DNA of 37,618 nucleotides from JBKEDC01 sp047972995 (GCA_047972995.1 JBKEBD010000015.1:1-37618); one strand, 5' to 3'. Positions 7,835 through 17,421 are shown, counted from the first letter of the stretch. Program-made: numbers and translations. Notes: generated by a model from the sequence alone, not told the origin.

Positions 7835-9280
7835 CTAAAAATCTTGTTCTCTATGCGTTAAAACAAGCTCCACCTTGTAATTGTTCGATAAAAACCTTGC
7901 TAGTTGTTCTGCCCCATACACCGAACGATGCTGCCCACCTGTGCAGCCAAAGTTCACCGTTAAACTCGTAAATCCACGATTAATATAAGTTTCTACCGAC
8001 TGAGACACCAAAGCATAAACATGGCTCATGAACTGTGGCATCTCCGATTTGTTTTCTAAAAATTCAATTACTTCGGCATCTCTACCCGTAAGCTGCTTGT
8101 AAGGCTCATATCGCCCGGGATTGTGAACTGCCCGACAATCGAAAATAAAGCCTCCCCCATTGCCCGAAGGATCTTGAGGCAATCCCTTTTTGTAAGAGAA
8201 GCTTCCCACACGCACCGTAAGTTTAGGTTTTTCTGTACCAATCTCTCGCAAAGATTCTGAACTTATCAGCAATCGGAGAACTCCCATCAATTCGGGTAAT
8301 TCCACAGGCAAATCGAAATTATCGAGAATATACGCCATATTATCGAGCGCAAAAGGAATGCTCTTCAAGAAATGCTCCTTCTTCTCATAAAGCCCACGAA
8401 AACCATAAGCCCCCATAGCCTGCATAATACGAATGAGCACATAGCCTGCAAAGTACGATTTAAACTCGACACGATTCACCGCTTGCAGCTTTTCCAATTC
8501 ATCAAGATAGAACTCTAGTAACTCAGCACGCACATTCGCAGGAATATTCGCCTTTGCATCATATAGCAACGAAGCTAAATCATACTGTAGCGCTCCTTTT
8601 CGCCCTCCTTGATAATCGATGAAATTTACTTCGCCATCATTGTACATGATGTTTCTACTCTGGAAATCGCGATAAAGGAAATAATCGGTGTCGGTTTGCA
8701 AAAGATATGAAGTAAATCGTTCGAAATCATCTTCCAACAACTGCTCGTTGAAAGGCACCTTTGCTAGTTTCAAGAAATAGTATTTGAAATAATTCAAATC
8801 CCACATCATCGACTGCCTATCGAAAGCCGCACGAGGATAGCATTTACTATAATCTAAGCCATCGGCTGCCGATGTTTGCAAAACAGGAAGTAATTTCAAC
8901 ACCTCTTTGTAAGCACCTACAATACTATTTGAAAATCCCTCTACCTCGCGTGTTTGGGTAAGGAAATCATAAAGCGTATCGATTCCCAAATCCGATTGCA
9001 AGTAACAATCGCCTGTTTCATTCACCGCATATATCTTTGGCACAGGCATTCCTTGCGCCTTAAAATGTTTCGAGAAACTAATGAATGCTTCATTTTCTCG
9101 CAAATCGGCATTACATGCCCCAATAATGACATAATGATTGCTTGTCATGCGGCAATATTCGCGATAAGAGCCATTGGCAGGAAACACCTCTATTTCGTTA
9201 GGCTCTTCAGCAAAAGTGGCTGCAAAGAGCTGATGTAATTGTTGTTTTATTTCTGGTTTCATTTGTTTGTAATTTTGCAA
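7835..9280 (-). CDS. Fused sugar-kinase-like (APH fold) / RapZ C-terminal domain protein
   Basis: The 481-residue cytoplasmic protein has two parts. Residues about 20-300 have the aminoglycoside-phosphotransferase fold, with a catalytic loop YRDFQSRNIMYN and a metal-binding FIDYQ, and resemble the MurNAc/GlcNAc kinase AmgK used in cell-wall recycling. Residues about 350-480 match the C-terminal domain of RapZ (VGSFSYKKGLP, FDCRAVHNPGRY, CTGGQHRSVYGAEQLA), which in E. coli senses glucosamine-6-phosphate. The N-terminal P-loop domain of RapZ is absent, replaced by the kinase. The combination suggests phosphorylation and sensing of an amino sugar. No MurU-like nucleotidyltransferase lies beside it here. 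Met7 is an alternative start. The first catalytic His of typical kinases (HxD) is Tyr here. Confidence 0.85.
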   Translation of the reverse strand: MQNYKQMKPEIKQQLHQLFAATFAEEPNEIEVFPANGSYREYCRMTSNHYVIIGACNADLRENEAFISFSKHFKAQGMPVPKIYAVNETGDCYLQSDLGIDTLYDFLTQTREVEGFSNSIVGAYKEVLKLLPVLQTSAADGLDYSKCYPRAAFDRQSMMWDLNYFKYYFLKLAKVPFNEQLLEDDFERFTSYLLQTDTDYFLYRDFQSRNIMYNDGEVNFIDYQGGRKGALQYDLASLLYDAKANIPANVRAELLEFYLDELEKLQAVNRVEFKSYFAGYVLIRIMQAMGAYGFRGLYEKKEHFLKSIPFALDNMAYILDNFDLPVELPELMGVLRLLISSESLREIGTEKPKLTVRVGSFSYKKGLPQDPSGNGGGFIFDCRAVHNPGRYEPYKQLTGRDAEVIEFLENKSEMPQFMSHVYALVSQSVETYINRGFTSLTVNFGCTGGQHRSVYGAEQLARFLSNNYKVELVLTHREQDF

Positions 9281-9403
9281 TAGACTGTAGGCTACAAGCT
9301 TTTGCTAGTTTGTAATCACCTGTCAACACCCACCGATGGGCTCACGCCCCACCGCTTGGAAGTTTCAGATGCTTCATGATTAAACTTCAAAACAAGCACA
9401 CAG

Positions 9404-9411
9404 CAAAGATA
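9404..9411 (-). promoter_or_regulatory. Possible minus-7 box for the kinase/RapZ gene
   Basis: TATCTTTG on the minus strand fits the Bacteroidetes minus-7 consensus TAnnTTTG, 124 bases before the start codon. No good TTTG minus-33 box is found at the usual distance. Confidence 0.35.
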
Positions 9412-9692
9412 AAGCAGATAGGTAAAGATTAAAAGTTTAAGTTTTGCCTTTCTAAGTGTTATGCGTAATGAAATCTGAACTTATTTAATCTTATGTTGTT
9501 TATTTAGTAGCTACAACAATCCAAAGATGTAGCAACGAAATATCAGCAACGGTTTTTTAATACATTAAAAAACCAATTGATGAGTTTCCATGTTAATGAA
9601 AAAAGTATAGTGGAATAGTTAGTGTTTATTATTGTTGTTTTAGTTTGAAAGAGCGTGTGTGGTGCACGCTCTTTCTTTTTTTATGTGGAATT
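9412..9692 (+). terminator. Gene-free stretch with orphan terminator at 9647-9682
   Basis: The arms gaaagagcgtg (9647-9657) and cacgctctttc (9665-9675) pair perfectly and are followed by seven T on the plus strand. No plus-strand gene precedes it. Upstream lies another perfect hairpin, GGTTTTTTAAT/ATTAAAAAACC near 9551-9573. It might end a small RNA, but I found no plus-strand promoter box for one. Confidence 0.6.
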
Positions 9693-9816
9693 GTCCCGTC
9701 CTGAAAAGAGAATTGAAGATTACATCATGTAAAAGCAAAAAAATCCAGAGAGTATAGACTCTCTGGAAGTTTAATTTATAGTTGTCTAATCCTGTAACAC
9801 TTTTTCAGGACGGGAC
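9693..9816. mobile_element. Short terminal-inverted-repeat element (MITE-like)
   Basis: The 124-bp segment is bounded by gtcccgtcctgaaaa (9693-9707) and its perfect complement ending at 9816. In the middle is a hairpin CCAGAGAGT/ACTCTCTGG (near 9748-9769). It carries no ORF of its own. Clear target duplications are not visible. The 248-bp MITE lies directly next to it. Confidence 0.55.
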
Positions 9817-9821
9817 ATATT

Positions 9822-10069
9822 AACCTGAGTTCTGGATAAGCTTTCACCACAGGATTTATTTTAAAAATAGCCGCACTTAAGAGCCTTTTGTTCTGTTTTT
9901 GAGCAGAAATTCCGTCTTTCCCACTCGAAACGAGGCTCTGCGAGTTCCACCAAACAAATAAAAACAATTATACCTTGGTGCAATATCCCGATATTCCTTC
10001 GTGGAAAAGCCGAAATTTCTGCTCAAAAACAGAACAACCTGAGGCAAAATCTTATCCAGAACTCAGGTT
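9822..10069 (+). mobile_element. MITE copy 1 (248 bp, ATT target duplication)
   Basis: The ends are AACCTGAGTTCTGGATAAG and its perfect complement. ATT flanks both sides (9819-9821 and 10070-10072). Inside it has long imperfect inverted symmetry (an agaa(c)tttctgctcaaaaaca-type arm on each side). It matches the element at 23537-23730 over most of its length in the opposite orientation but has an extra stretch of about 55 bases in the middle. It encodes nothing convincing. A 3-base ANT duplication is known for the ISL2 subgroup of IS5-family elements, so an IS5-like transposase is a candidate mover. Confidence 0.85.
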
Positions 10070-10072
10070 ATT

Positions 10073-10264
10073 AGACCTTTAATACTCGATTAATCTTGCG
10101 GACTTAAGGATATAGAATATTTTGTCAGAAAGTATCCCTACCTACGAGCAAAAAGCTCTTTCGAATGATCTCATTTCTTAGGACTTTTGCCTTTATGAAT
10201 AACATAGAAAATAAGAAACCTATCTGAGCTATTACTCGACAGTCTTGAATCTAAAGATACCAAA
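10073..10264. other. Region downstream of porV
   Basis: No gene is visible, and no strong terminator for the long minus-strand operon. The only candidate is a weak hairpin GAGC-AAAAA-GCTC near 10146 without a proper T run. Confidence 0.4.
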
Positions 10265-11449
10265 CTAAAACAATTCGTCAAAATTAAACCCAAGAGAAAA
10301 ACGTAGCGTATTTGCAAGTGGAGTTGACGAGGCTGTTGATACAAGGTAGCTAACATCAAGATTCAAACCATACATTTTTGCACCTGCACCAAATGTTAGG
10401 AACTGGCGACCTCCTTTGTTTTTATTCTCTGTAAAGAACCCCGAACGAAGCGCAAATTGGTTGCTATACCAATATTCAACACCAATTGAAGTAGTGATTT
10501 CTTGCATTTCTTCTTTAAATCCTCCGGGTGCATCAGTGAATGAGCGGAAAATTCCTCCCATAGTACTATAGTTATTAATTTCTTTAGATTGAATAATTAT
10601 TGAACCATCATTGGAGTTTGACAGATAGTCGTAATTTGAAGTAGGAACCATTAGTTTATTAAAGTCCAAAGCAAAGTTGAACTTATTATTTTCATCCAAT
10701 GATAATTCATATCCGGCACCTACACGTAAATTTGCAGGAAGGAAGTTCTTTGTATTACCATCATCATATGAAACCTTCGTTCCTATATTTGATGCAACAA
10801 ATCCAAGAGAGTAAGCATTACCATTACCTCCAATTTCTTTTCGGTGATAGAAAGCAACATCTACAGCAACTGCATTGGCAGCAGAACTAGCATCACTAGT
10901 CTCTGTCATTTCCGGAGTAGCAAGGTCAGAACGTATATAACGAAAACTAACACCACCCGACCATGTCTCTGAAAGCTTTCTAGAATACCCAAAATCAATT
11001 GATAACTCATTAGGGTTTTGCTGAGAAATCAGGTTAGCATTTTGATCAAAAAACACAATAGAACCTAGAGAAAAATATCGCAATGATGCTGAGATTGCTT
11101 GGTCATTCATTGTTCCAATCTTACGAAAGAAACTCACGTATGAAATATTCATATCATCTACTATATCACGAAGCCAAGGAGAGTAACTCACACTTAAGCC
11201 CATTTTCTGATCTATAAATGAATATTTAGCTAAATTCCAATGCTGAGCATTAGCATCTGGTGTTGTAGCAACACCGGCATCTCCCATTGCACTAGAACGT
11301 GCATCCGGCGATACTGTCAGGAATGGTACAGCAGATGAAATAACTTTTGAACCGGCAACAGTTATGCTACCATCTTGTGCATTTGCTGTTGTGAAACTTA
11401 TCGTAACAAGTGCAACAGTGAATAATTGTTTTATTTTTTGCATGATCAT
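10265..11449 (-). CDS. porV: PorV-family type IX secretion outer-membrane protein
   Basis: The 394-residue protein has a signal peptide ending TANAQ and then the PorV hallmark region AVPFLTVSPDARSSAMGDAG with DANAQHWNLAKYSF (residues about 41-78). The rest is beta-strand-rich to a terminal Phe (FSLGFNFDELF), as in outer-membrane barrels of the FadL/PorV type. PorV carries T9SS cargo from the translocon to the PorU sortase. Here it is the last gene of a train with two T9SS cargo proteins and a SusCD pair, 61 bases after the subtilisin gene. That setting is unusual and suggests a paralogue dedicated to these cargoes; the symbol therefore marks the family, not necessarily the housekeeping gene. 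Met3 is an alternative start. Confidence 0.88.
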   Translation of the reverse strand: MIMQKIKQLFTVALVTISFTTANAQDGSITVAGSKVISSAVPFLTVSPDARSSAMGDAGVATTPDANAQHWNLAKYSFIDQKMGLSVSYSPWLRDIVDDMNISYVSFFRKIGTMNDQAISASLRYFSLGSIVFFDQNANLISQQNPNELSIDFGYSRKLSETWSGGVSFRYIRSDLATPEMTETSDASSAANAVAVDVAFYHRKEIGGNGNAYSLGFVASNIGTKVSYDDGNTKNFLPANLRVGAGYELSLDENNKFNFALDFNKLMVPTSNYDYLSNSNDGSIIIQSKEINNYSTMGGIFRSFTDAPGGFKEEMQEITTSIGVEYWYSNQFALRSGFFTENKNKGGRQFLTFGAGAKMYGLNLDVSYLVSTASSTPLANTLRFSLGFNFDELF

Positions 11450-11510
11450 AATTTTAGAATTTTATGCCGAAAATACTGGAGAGAAAAGTAGATTTCCCTC
11501 AAAGCCGGAT

Positions 11511-13172
11511 TTATTGTTTTATAAATTTAGTTGAGAATACTCCTTTTGATGTTATTGCTTGTATGATATACGTTCCGCTTGGCAATCCTGCAACATACAA
11601 TTGATTGTCTTTAGGATTTGAGATGTCTAACGTCATATTACCACTCATGTCATAAACCCTAACTTGATTCAACACTCCACTCACATCCACATTAATCAAA
11701 TAGCTGACAGGATTAGGATATACTTTAATATTACCTTCGACATCATGCTCGGGAATAGCAGGCTTTTCAGTAATTGCTTCCACCTTTTTCATAGCTGCTG
11801 CTGCATTGATAACACCGCCTTCCGGATCCATATCCCACCCATATACAGGAGTTGAAGTTTCTTGAAGGATTGTCATGATTTCTGCTGGAGTCAGATCCGG
11901 ATTATATGACAACATAAGACTAACAACTGAAGCTACTAAAGGAGTTGCCATAGATGTACCACTTTTTCCGTCGTAATACAAACCATCAAGTGCTGAAAAA
12001 CCATCAATTCTATATACTTGACTAACACTAAAAGTTGTACTCAATATTGTTTCAGCACGAGTTAGTTTCGAATAGTTATATCCTCCGGGAGCTGCAACAT
12101 GAACCCAACCGCCATAATTTGAAAAGACTGATCTCATATTGTTTGAATCAACTGAACCGACAGAAATAACTCCGTCAATTGCTGCAGGATACTGAGGGGT
12201 TGCAGAAGCATCATTACCTGCAGCTGCAACAATAACAATTCCTTGAGCAAGTGCTTCGTTAATAATTTCAGTTTCGACTTCAGATTCGGTTTTATTCCCG
12301 AAAGAGCAACTTATTACTTTTGCTCCATTATCAATAGACCACAATATACCTTCGAAAGCTCTTGGGATTTGACTACCCTTGTCGTCTCCGGCGCGCACAC
12401 CCATAAGCGTTACTCCCGAAGCAAATGATGATATACCAATTCCATTATCTGTGATTGCAGCTACGAGTCCGGCACAGTGAGTACCGTGAGACCATGTTGA
12501 AGATTCACAAATCATAGCAGACTCACAAGGATCAATAGGATCAATATTATAAGGCGGTGATGAATTTCCAACAGCGTCAACAAGGGCATAATATTGATTC
12601 TCGGGAGCTATCTGCAAGTCAGGATGCTCTCCCCATACAGCATTATCAACTACAGAAACCTTAATGTCCGGATTTCCTTGATATTTACCATAGACTTCAT
12701 AAAATCCGATCTGACGAAGATGCCAATCGGTTTCCATAGACGAGATATCCATGAGGGGATCGTTAGGCTTACCCTCAAAACCTAAGGTTTGCATTGCATA
12801 CACCTTTTCAACACTAACGACATTGTTCAAAGCTTTTAATTGAGCAAATAATCTATCATTTGCTTCTTCATCTTCTACCCCTTCGAAATCTATACGATAA
12901 GCATTTTTGAGTTTTGCTCCAATTTTAAGGCTATATGCAAAATCACTCATCTTATAAGATGCGAGTGCAGAACTCTTTGTTTGCATACCAAAAAGCTTCT
13001 CGCTATGAACTCTTCTCGAAGAAGGACTTGTAGTTTGTGATTCTTGAACGCTTGATCGTGTTTCATAAGCTTTTTTGAACTTCACATAAAACGAACCTAA
13101 GGCTACATCTTGTGAAAACGCAGAAAGACCGAATGAAAACACAGCGATCAATGTATATATTACTTTTCTCAT
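11511..13172 (-). CDS. T9SS-secreted subtilisin-like (S8) serine protease
   Basis: The start at 13172 gives a clean signal peptide (MRKVIYTLIAVFSFGLSAFSQ); an ATG 30 bases upstream would add ten unlikely residues. After a propeptide-like part (to about residue 150), the S8 domain shows the triad. Numbered from the upstream ATG, these are Asp186 in VSVVDNAVWGEHPDL, His239 in WSHGTHCAG and Ser417 in SGTSMATPLVAS, with oxyanion Asn330 in AAAGN. The Asp motif has DN where most have DTG or DSG. The C-terminus (VYPNPVSYLINVDVSG onward, about 75 residues, ending KFIKQ) is a type A T9SS sorting domain, so the enzyme is exported and probably surface-anchored. It sits between the adhesin and porV. Confidence 0.93.
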   Translation of the reverse strand: MRKVIYTLIAVFSFGLSAFSQDVALGSFYVKFKKAYETRSSVQESQTTSPSSRRVHSEKLFGMQTKSSALASYKMSDFAYSLKIGAKLKNAYRIDFEGVEDEEANDRLFAQLKALNNVVSVEKVYAMQTLGFEGKPNDPLMDISSMETDWHLRQIGFYEVYGKYQGNPDIKVSVVDNAVWGEHPDLQIAPENQYYALVDAVGNSSPPYNIDPIDPCESAMICESSTWSHGTHCAGLVAAITDNGIGISSFASGVTLMGVRAGDDKGSQIPRAFEGILWSIDNGAKVISCSFGNKTESEVETEIINEALAQGIVIVAAAGNDASATPQYPAAIDGVISVGSVDSNNMRSVFSNYGGWVHVAAPGGYNYSKLTRAETILSTTFSVSQVYRIDGFSALDGLYYDGKSGTSMATPLVASVVSLMLSYNPDLTPAEIMTILQETSTPVYGWDMDPEGGVINAAAAMKKVEAITEKPAIPEHDVEGNIKVYPNPVSYLINVDVSGVLNQVRVYDMSGNMTLDISNPKDNQLYVAGLPSGTYIIQAITSKGVFSTKFIKQ

Positions 13173-13214
13173 CTTTTTTAATTTAAACATTAAAGATATC
13201 ATCTGTTCTTAAGT

Positions 13215-16200
13215 TTACTTTCTTATGATAATTTTCTTAGTTTCGATAGAAAGTCCAACTCTTACTTTTACAAAATACATACCATCAGAAAGACTTGAAA
13301 CAGGAACGCTATCACCGGATTTACACGTAGTTTCATAAACAACCCTACCTTGTGAATCATATACCTGAACAAATGCAGTTTCAGTTGCATCCGAGAGCTC
13401 TACATTGAATGAGCTCGTAACGACGGTTGGATAAACTATAGAGGTTTTCCCTTCTTCGACATGAGATTCAAAAATCTCACGTATCACTGCATCATCTAAA
13501 AATAATCCGACAGAACTAGTACCTGCATATTTTACTCCAAAGTTATACGAACCCGTAGCAGGAGCCGTAACCCTAACTTTAACAATATTGTAATTTCCGT
13601 CAAATTTTGTAATTGTTGCAAGTGCCTCTCCCATATCCTCAACAGTACTACCTAGTCCGAAATAAACGCTGAGTGTGTTGTTTATATCTTTGGATTTCAC
13701 CCAGAAGGTATATTCATATACTTTATCCTTTTCTGCCGGAAAATCAGGAGTAAACAACCAGTCTCCGCTCTCAAAGGATTCTGTTGTTGTTAGAAATTCA
13801 ACCGTTAGTGCTCCTGAATTAGCCTCTTCTGAATTGCTTACAAGCAACCAATTACTAATATAGCCATCGACAGTCCAACACTGAGGAACATAATCCGTAA
13901 GAGTTATAGATTCAAAATTCTCGATATAAGGCATTTCTTTAGTTGTACATGTCATATAGAAAACCCTTGTTGACCACGGACTCTTCACTCCATTAGCATC
14001 AATTCCTCTTACATAAGCTTCGTAATAGGTTCCTGGAGTAAGGTCATCAAAGGTAAAGGTGGGTTCATTTTCTACAACAATACCAACAGTGTCCGCACTA
14101 GGGTGTACATTTCCTACAGCATTAATTACTTCCCATTTTGTTTCACCACTCATCGGCACCCATGCAATCTTGGCATTATTTGTTGACACATCAATTATCC
14201 TTAGATCATCAGGTTCTAAAACATCCGGAATTGGCTCGTACACAAAATTATCAATAGTTACATGCCTTTGCATAATATCTCCTGCCTTGAAAGCAATATG
14301 TTTATGCTCTGCAGTAACTAAGTCCGAATCAAAATAAACAATATTACGAATAACCCCACCTCTGAAAGATTCACTGTCATAATCTACAACAATTTGGTCG
14401 ATTCCATCATATCTTTCAAGCTCAACAAATGTACTAATATCTGTAGGGTCGCTCATTACACCAACCGTCATCCACTGTCCGGGATGGTTAATACATGAGT
14501 AAAAAGATATACGGTTTTTACCTGATGAGATACCAACCAATTCAGGAGTAATTATCATTATATTTTCTTTACCTGAAGGATTTAACATTGCTGCTGCATT
14601 CGGGTCTGATTCTGTAAAATAAGAGTGCTCTAATAAATACCACTTTACAAGAGGAGCATCTTCATTTGACTCTGTAGGCTCTGAGTAACAAAGCCATCCC
14701 GATGGAATTTTACGAGCATGCAAATCAAATAATTCTGCCGGAACATCATCAAAATTGTATGAATACGGAGCACTTTTAGGCAGAGCTTGTGTAACAAAAA
14801 TTTCAGGCTCACTACTACTACTAACGATGGTATCTGTGTCATCAATCCTCTTGGAGCGAACCACAAATTGATAATTTGAAGCATCCTCTAACCCCGTAAT
14901 CGTAAATGGCGGTATATTTGGCGATTGAACAACTGTTCCTTCTCCAACTTCAAAACCTAAAGGACCATATTCAATTTCCCATGCATTTGCACTACCAGTC
15001 ATAAACCAATCAATAGTAGCTGTGCTTGTTGTTGTCTCAATAACTTTAGGAGATGTTGGAGCTACAATATTTGCAGCATCAATTCTAAAGTTATCAAAAG
15101 CTGATGGAATAGTTGTGGTTGTATTATCATCTTTCCAGCCGATAATCAACCTACAAGTATCATTCTCGGAAACATTAGAGATAGGAATTTCGTAGCTTGT
15201 CCAAACACTATCACCTGAAAAAGTTCCTAACGAACTTGCATAGAAGAATGAACCGGCAACAGGTACTCTATTCAAACCTTTAACAATCCAAATTTGCATA
15301 GCTTGATTAGGCGCATTACCAATCCCTTTGTGGTCAAAGAAAAGAACAGCCCCATCCGGCATGCTATCGGGGAATATGATATCCTTATAAAGGAAACTCT
15401 TGTTTGACAAATTATCATATGCATTAGTAGCACCACCATCATTAGATATATACATTGATTTAATTCCTTCTGATGCTGTTGCACTTCCCCAATACCATTG
15501 GTTTACTTGACCATCTTGTACGAAAACAAACTTACCGTCATCTTCCTCGAAGTCGATATCCAAAGGCAAAGTTACAGGAGCATATGCAAGAAATACTTCA
15601 CTATGTATCCATTCACTAGTTTTAGGTCCATCTACAGTCTGTATATATACATGATAAGCATGATTAGGAGCAAGGTCTGACGCTACATATTCAGAAGATC
15701 TAAGATTTCTTTCATAAATCAATGCATTATCAACATCTGGGTCTATTTCTTCGTTTGCAATTTTTAGATTCCACATACTTTGGTCATTGACTTTACCCCA
15801 AATTATATCCAGTTTACCTTCTTCTCCCAAGAAAGTTCGTGTGGTAATATTAACAGGAGGAGCAACCTCCGGACCTTCTTCAACAATAAAATTATCAATG
15901 TGAAAACTTCTGTATGTACCACCACTTGCCTTGTATGCTGCAATTCTGATATTAGTGTAGTTTCTATCAAATACTTGAGTATAGTCCATCCAGTCTTTCG
16001 TTTCATAACCTGTTACAAACATCACTGTGGAGAATGTTTCAAATGTTTCTCCGTTATCAGTACTTCCTTGCATTTCGAAGTAACTAGCCTCAGAAGTAGT
16101 ATTTACATAGTACCATTTAAATGACACCTGAGGGTTATTAAATGAACTGACATCAAAATTGGGTGTCGTGATATTGAAGTTGGCATATAATGGTCTTCCG

Positions 16201-16451
16201 CCACCACTGAATTGCATCACTGCCGATTTACTGCCCTCAAATGCGGAAGTCGGTCCATTTCCATCCGGCCATGTAGTTTGTTGTTTCCAAGTTACATCCT
16301 CTATTTCAGTACCATCTTTCTGCCAAGAATCAATTGTCCATCCGGTAGGAGGCCATGCTCCTTCAAATCCCTCGTTTATGACTGTTTGTGATAATCCTTG
16401 TTGTGCAAAAAAGATGCAAGATAGAATTAATAAAATTGTATATCTTCTCAT
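13215..16451 (-). CDS. Large T9SS-secreted adhesin-like protein with alternating jelly-roll and Fn3 domains
   Basis: The 1078-residue protein starts with a signal peptide (ending AQQGLSQ). Four beta-sandwich modules of the cleaved-adhesin / choice-of-anchor J type follow, beginning near residues 24 (INEGFEGAWPPTGWTI), 297, 560 (YSYNFDDVPAE) and 838 (YIENFESITL). They alternate with fibronectin type III-like modules near 200-290, 470-550 and 745-830. The C-terminal 75 residues (IVYPTVVTSSFNVELSD, ending KKIIIRK) form a T9SS sorting domain. Cleaved-adhesin modules occur in the gingipain/hemagglutinin proteins of Porphyromonas, so binding of host or environmental protein or glycan is likely. It lies 28 bases after the lipoprotein gene and directly before the subtilisin. 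Confidence 0.88.
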   Translation of the reverse strand: MRRYTILLILSCIFFAQQGLSQTVINEGFEGAWPPTGWTIDSWQKDGTEIEDVTWKQQTTWPDGNGPTSAFEGSKSAVMQFSGGGRPLYANFNITTPNFDVSSFNNPQVSFKWYYVNTTSEASYFEMQGSTDNGETFETFSTVMFVTGYETKDWMDYTQVFDRNYTNIRIAAYKASGGTYRSFHIDNFIVEEGPEVAPPVNITTRTFLGEEGKLDIIWGKVNDQSMWNLKIANEEIDPDVDNALIYERNLRSSEYVASDLAPNHAYHVYIQTVDGPKTSEWIHSEVFLAYAPVTLPLDIDFEEDDGKFVFVQDGQVNQWYWGSATASEGIKSMYISNDGGATNAYDNLSNKSFLYKDIIFPDSMPDGAVLFFDHKGIGNAPNQAMQIWIVKGLNRVPVAGSFFYASSLGTFSGDSVWTSYEIPISNVSENDTCRLIIGWKDDNTTTTIPSAFDNFRIDAANIVAPTSPKVIETTTSTATIDWFMTGSANAWEIEYGPLGFEVGEGTVVQSPNIPPFTITGLEDASNYQFVVRSKRIDDTDTIVSSSSEPEIFVTQALPKSAPYSYNFDDVPAELFDLHARKIPSGWLCYSEPTESNEDAPLVKWYLLEHSYFTESDPNAAAMLNPSGKENIMIITPELVGISSGKNRISFYSCINHPGQWMTVGVMSDPTDISTFVELERYDGIDQIVVDYDSESFRGGVIRNIVYFDSDLVTAEHKHIAFKAGDIMQRHVTIDNFVYEPIPDVLEPDDLRIIDVSTNNAKIAWVPMSGETKWEVINAVGNVHPSADTVGIVVENEPTFTFDDLTPGTYYEAYVRGIDANGVKSPWSTRVFYMTCTTKEMPYIENFESITLTDYVPQCWTVDGYISNWLLVSNSEEANSGALTVEFLTTTESFESGDWLFTPDFPAEKDKVYEYTFWVKSKDINNTLSVYFGLGSTVEDMGEALATITKFDGNYNIVKVRVTAPATGSYNFGVKYAGTSSVGLFLDDAVIREIFESHVEEGKTSIVYPTVVTSSFNVELSDATETAFVQVYDSQGRVVYETTCKSGDSVPVSSLSDGMYFVKVRVGLSIETKKIIIRK

Positions 16452-16479
16452 AATTTATTTTTTTTTAAATCTCAAGTAT

Positions 16480-17313
16480 TTATTCTTCCATCACATTAGG
16501 AATTGCATACACTTCATTCATTAATTCAATAATATATCCATCTAGTGCAGGAATGGTTAATCGCATTGCCATATTAAGCTTGATATAATCTCCGTCAATC
16601 TCATATGTGTTTGGATTTTCGATGGCTGTAGCTAGTGAATCAGCTATCTCATCAGACACCGAATACATATATATATATGCTCCCGTTGTGTATTCAAAAC
16701 CGGTATTTTGTTCTAATATCGTAACAGAGCCGTCATCATTCAGAAAGATATTCATAGGAAATCCCGGAAGATACAACTCAGCTTGGTATATGTTTTGCCC
16801 CTCCATTTTAAGAACGTTTGGAACATTATTTGCTCCCCAGAAAGCATCGGTTTTGACCAAAGCCCCTGTTCCTATGGTATCAGTAAAAGTTAGAAATGGA
16901 GTAGCCGTAATTAGAGTGGTATCAACACCATTCAGATACTCTTTATCAGTAATTTCGAGAATCATTTTATAGGATGATTTTCTTAAAGACACAAGGTCGG
17001 GGTTGATTGGTTTTATAGTAGCATATCCAACATAACTATCAGCAGGGAAGCTGACAATATCAGATTCTAGCTCAAAAATATTGTTTGTATCTTTGAGAGC
17101 TACGGCTACCGAGTTAACACCTCCATTTGTGCTACTTCTATAAATCGGGAACTTTATTTCAAATCCCTCTTCGATTTTAATATCTACATCTGCAATATTT
17201 GCCATGAGAGAAATGCTCTCATAACTATCATTTTTTACTCCTGGCACATCTTGTTCACAAGCCGTGAATGTAAGTAATGTGGCAGAAACAATTATATATA
17301 GCAACTTCTTCAT
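16480..17313 (-). CDS. SusCD-associated surface lipoprotein with Calx-beta-like domain
   Basis: The 277-residue lipoprotein has the lipobox TFTAC (Cys19). The first half (EIKFPIYRSSTNGGVNSVAV, then an ELESDIVSFPADSYVGYATI segment) has the strand pattern of the Calx-beta/DUF1735-like modules often found in lipoproteins encoded after SusD. The second half is not recognised. It follows susD after 108 bases and precedes the adhesin by 28, so it belongs to the same operon. It is probably a surface ligand-binding accessory (SusE/F-like in position only). Confidence 0.8.
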   Translation of the reverse strand: MKKLLYIIVSATLLTFTACEQDVPGVKNDSYESISLMANIADVDIKIEEGFEIKFPIYRSSTNGGVNSVAVALKDTNNIFELESDIVSFPADSYVGYATIKPINPDLVSLRKSSYKMILEITDKEYLNGVDTTLITATPFLTFTDTIGTGALVKTDAFWGANNVPNVLKMEGQNIYQAELYLPGFPMNIFLNDDGSVTILEQNTGFEYTTGAYIYMYSVSDEIADSLATAIENPNTYEIDGDYIKLNMAMRLTIPALDGYIIELMNEVYAIPNVMEE

Positions 17314-17421
17314 ATGTTTATATTTTTAGTTAACAGTTGGGATATTGCCTATCGCATATAAGACCGCGAGTAGTCTCCCACACATTTTTATTTTGAATAT
17401 TCATAATTACTCAGCTATTTA

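Noticed and set aside
9776..9967. 63-codon minus-strand ORF
   Set aside because: It lies across the ends of two terminal-repeat elements, has no recognisable domain, and the related MITE copy does not preserve it.
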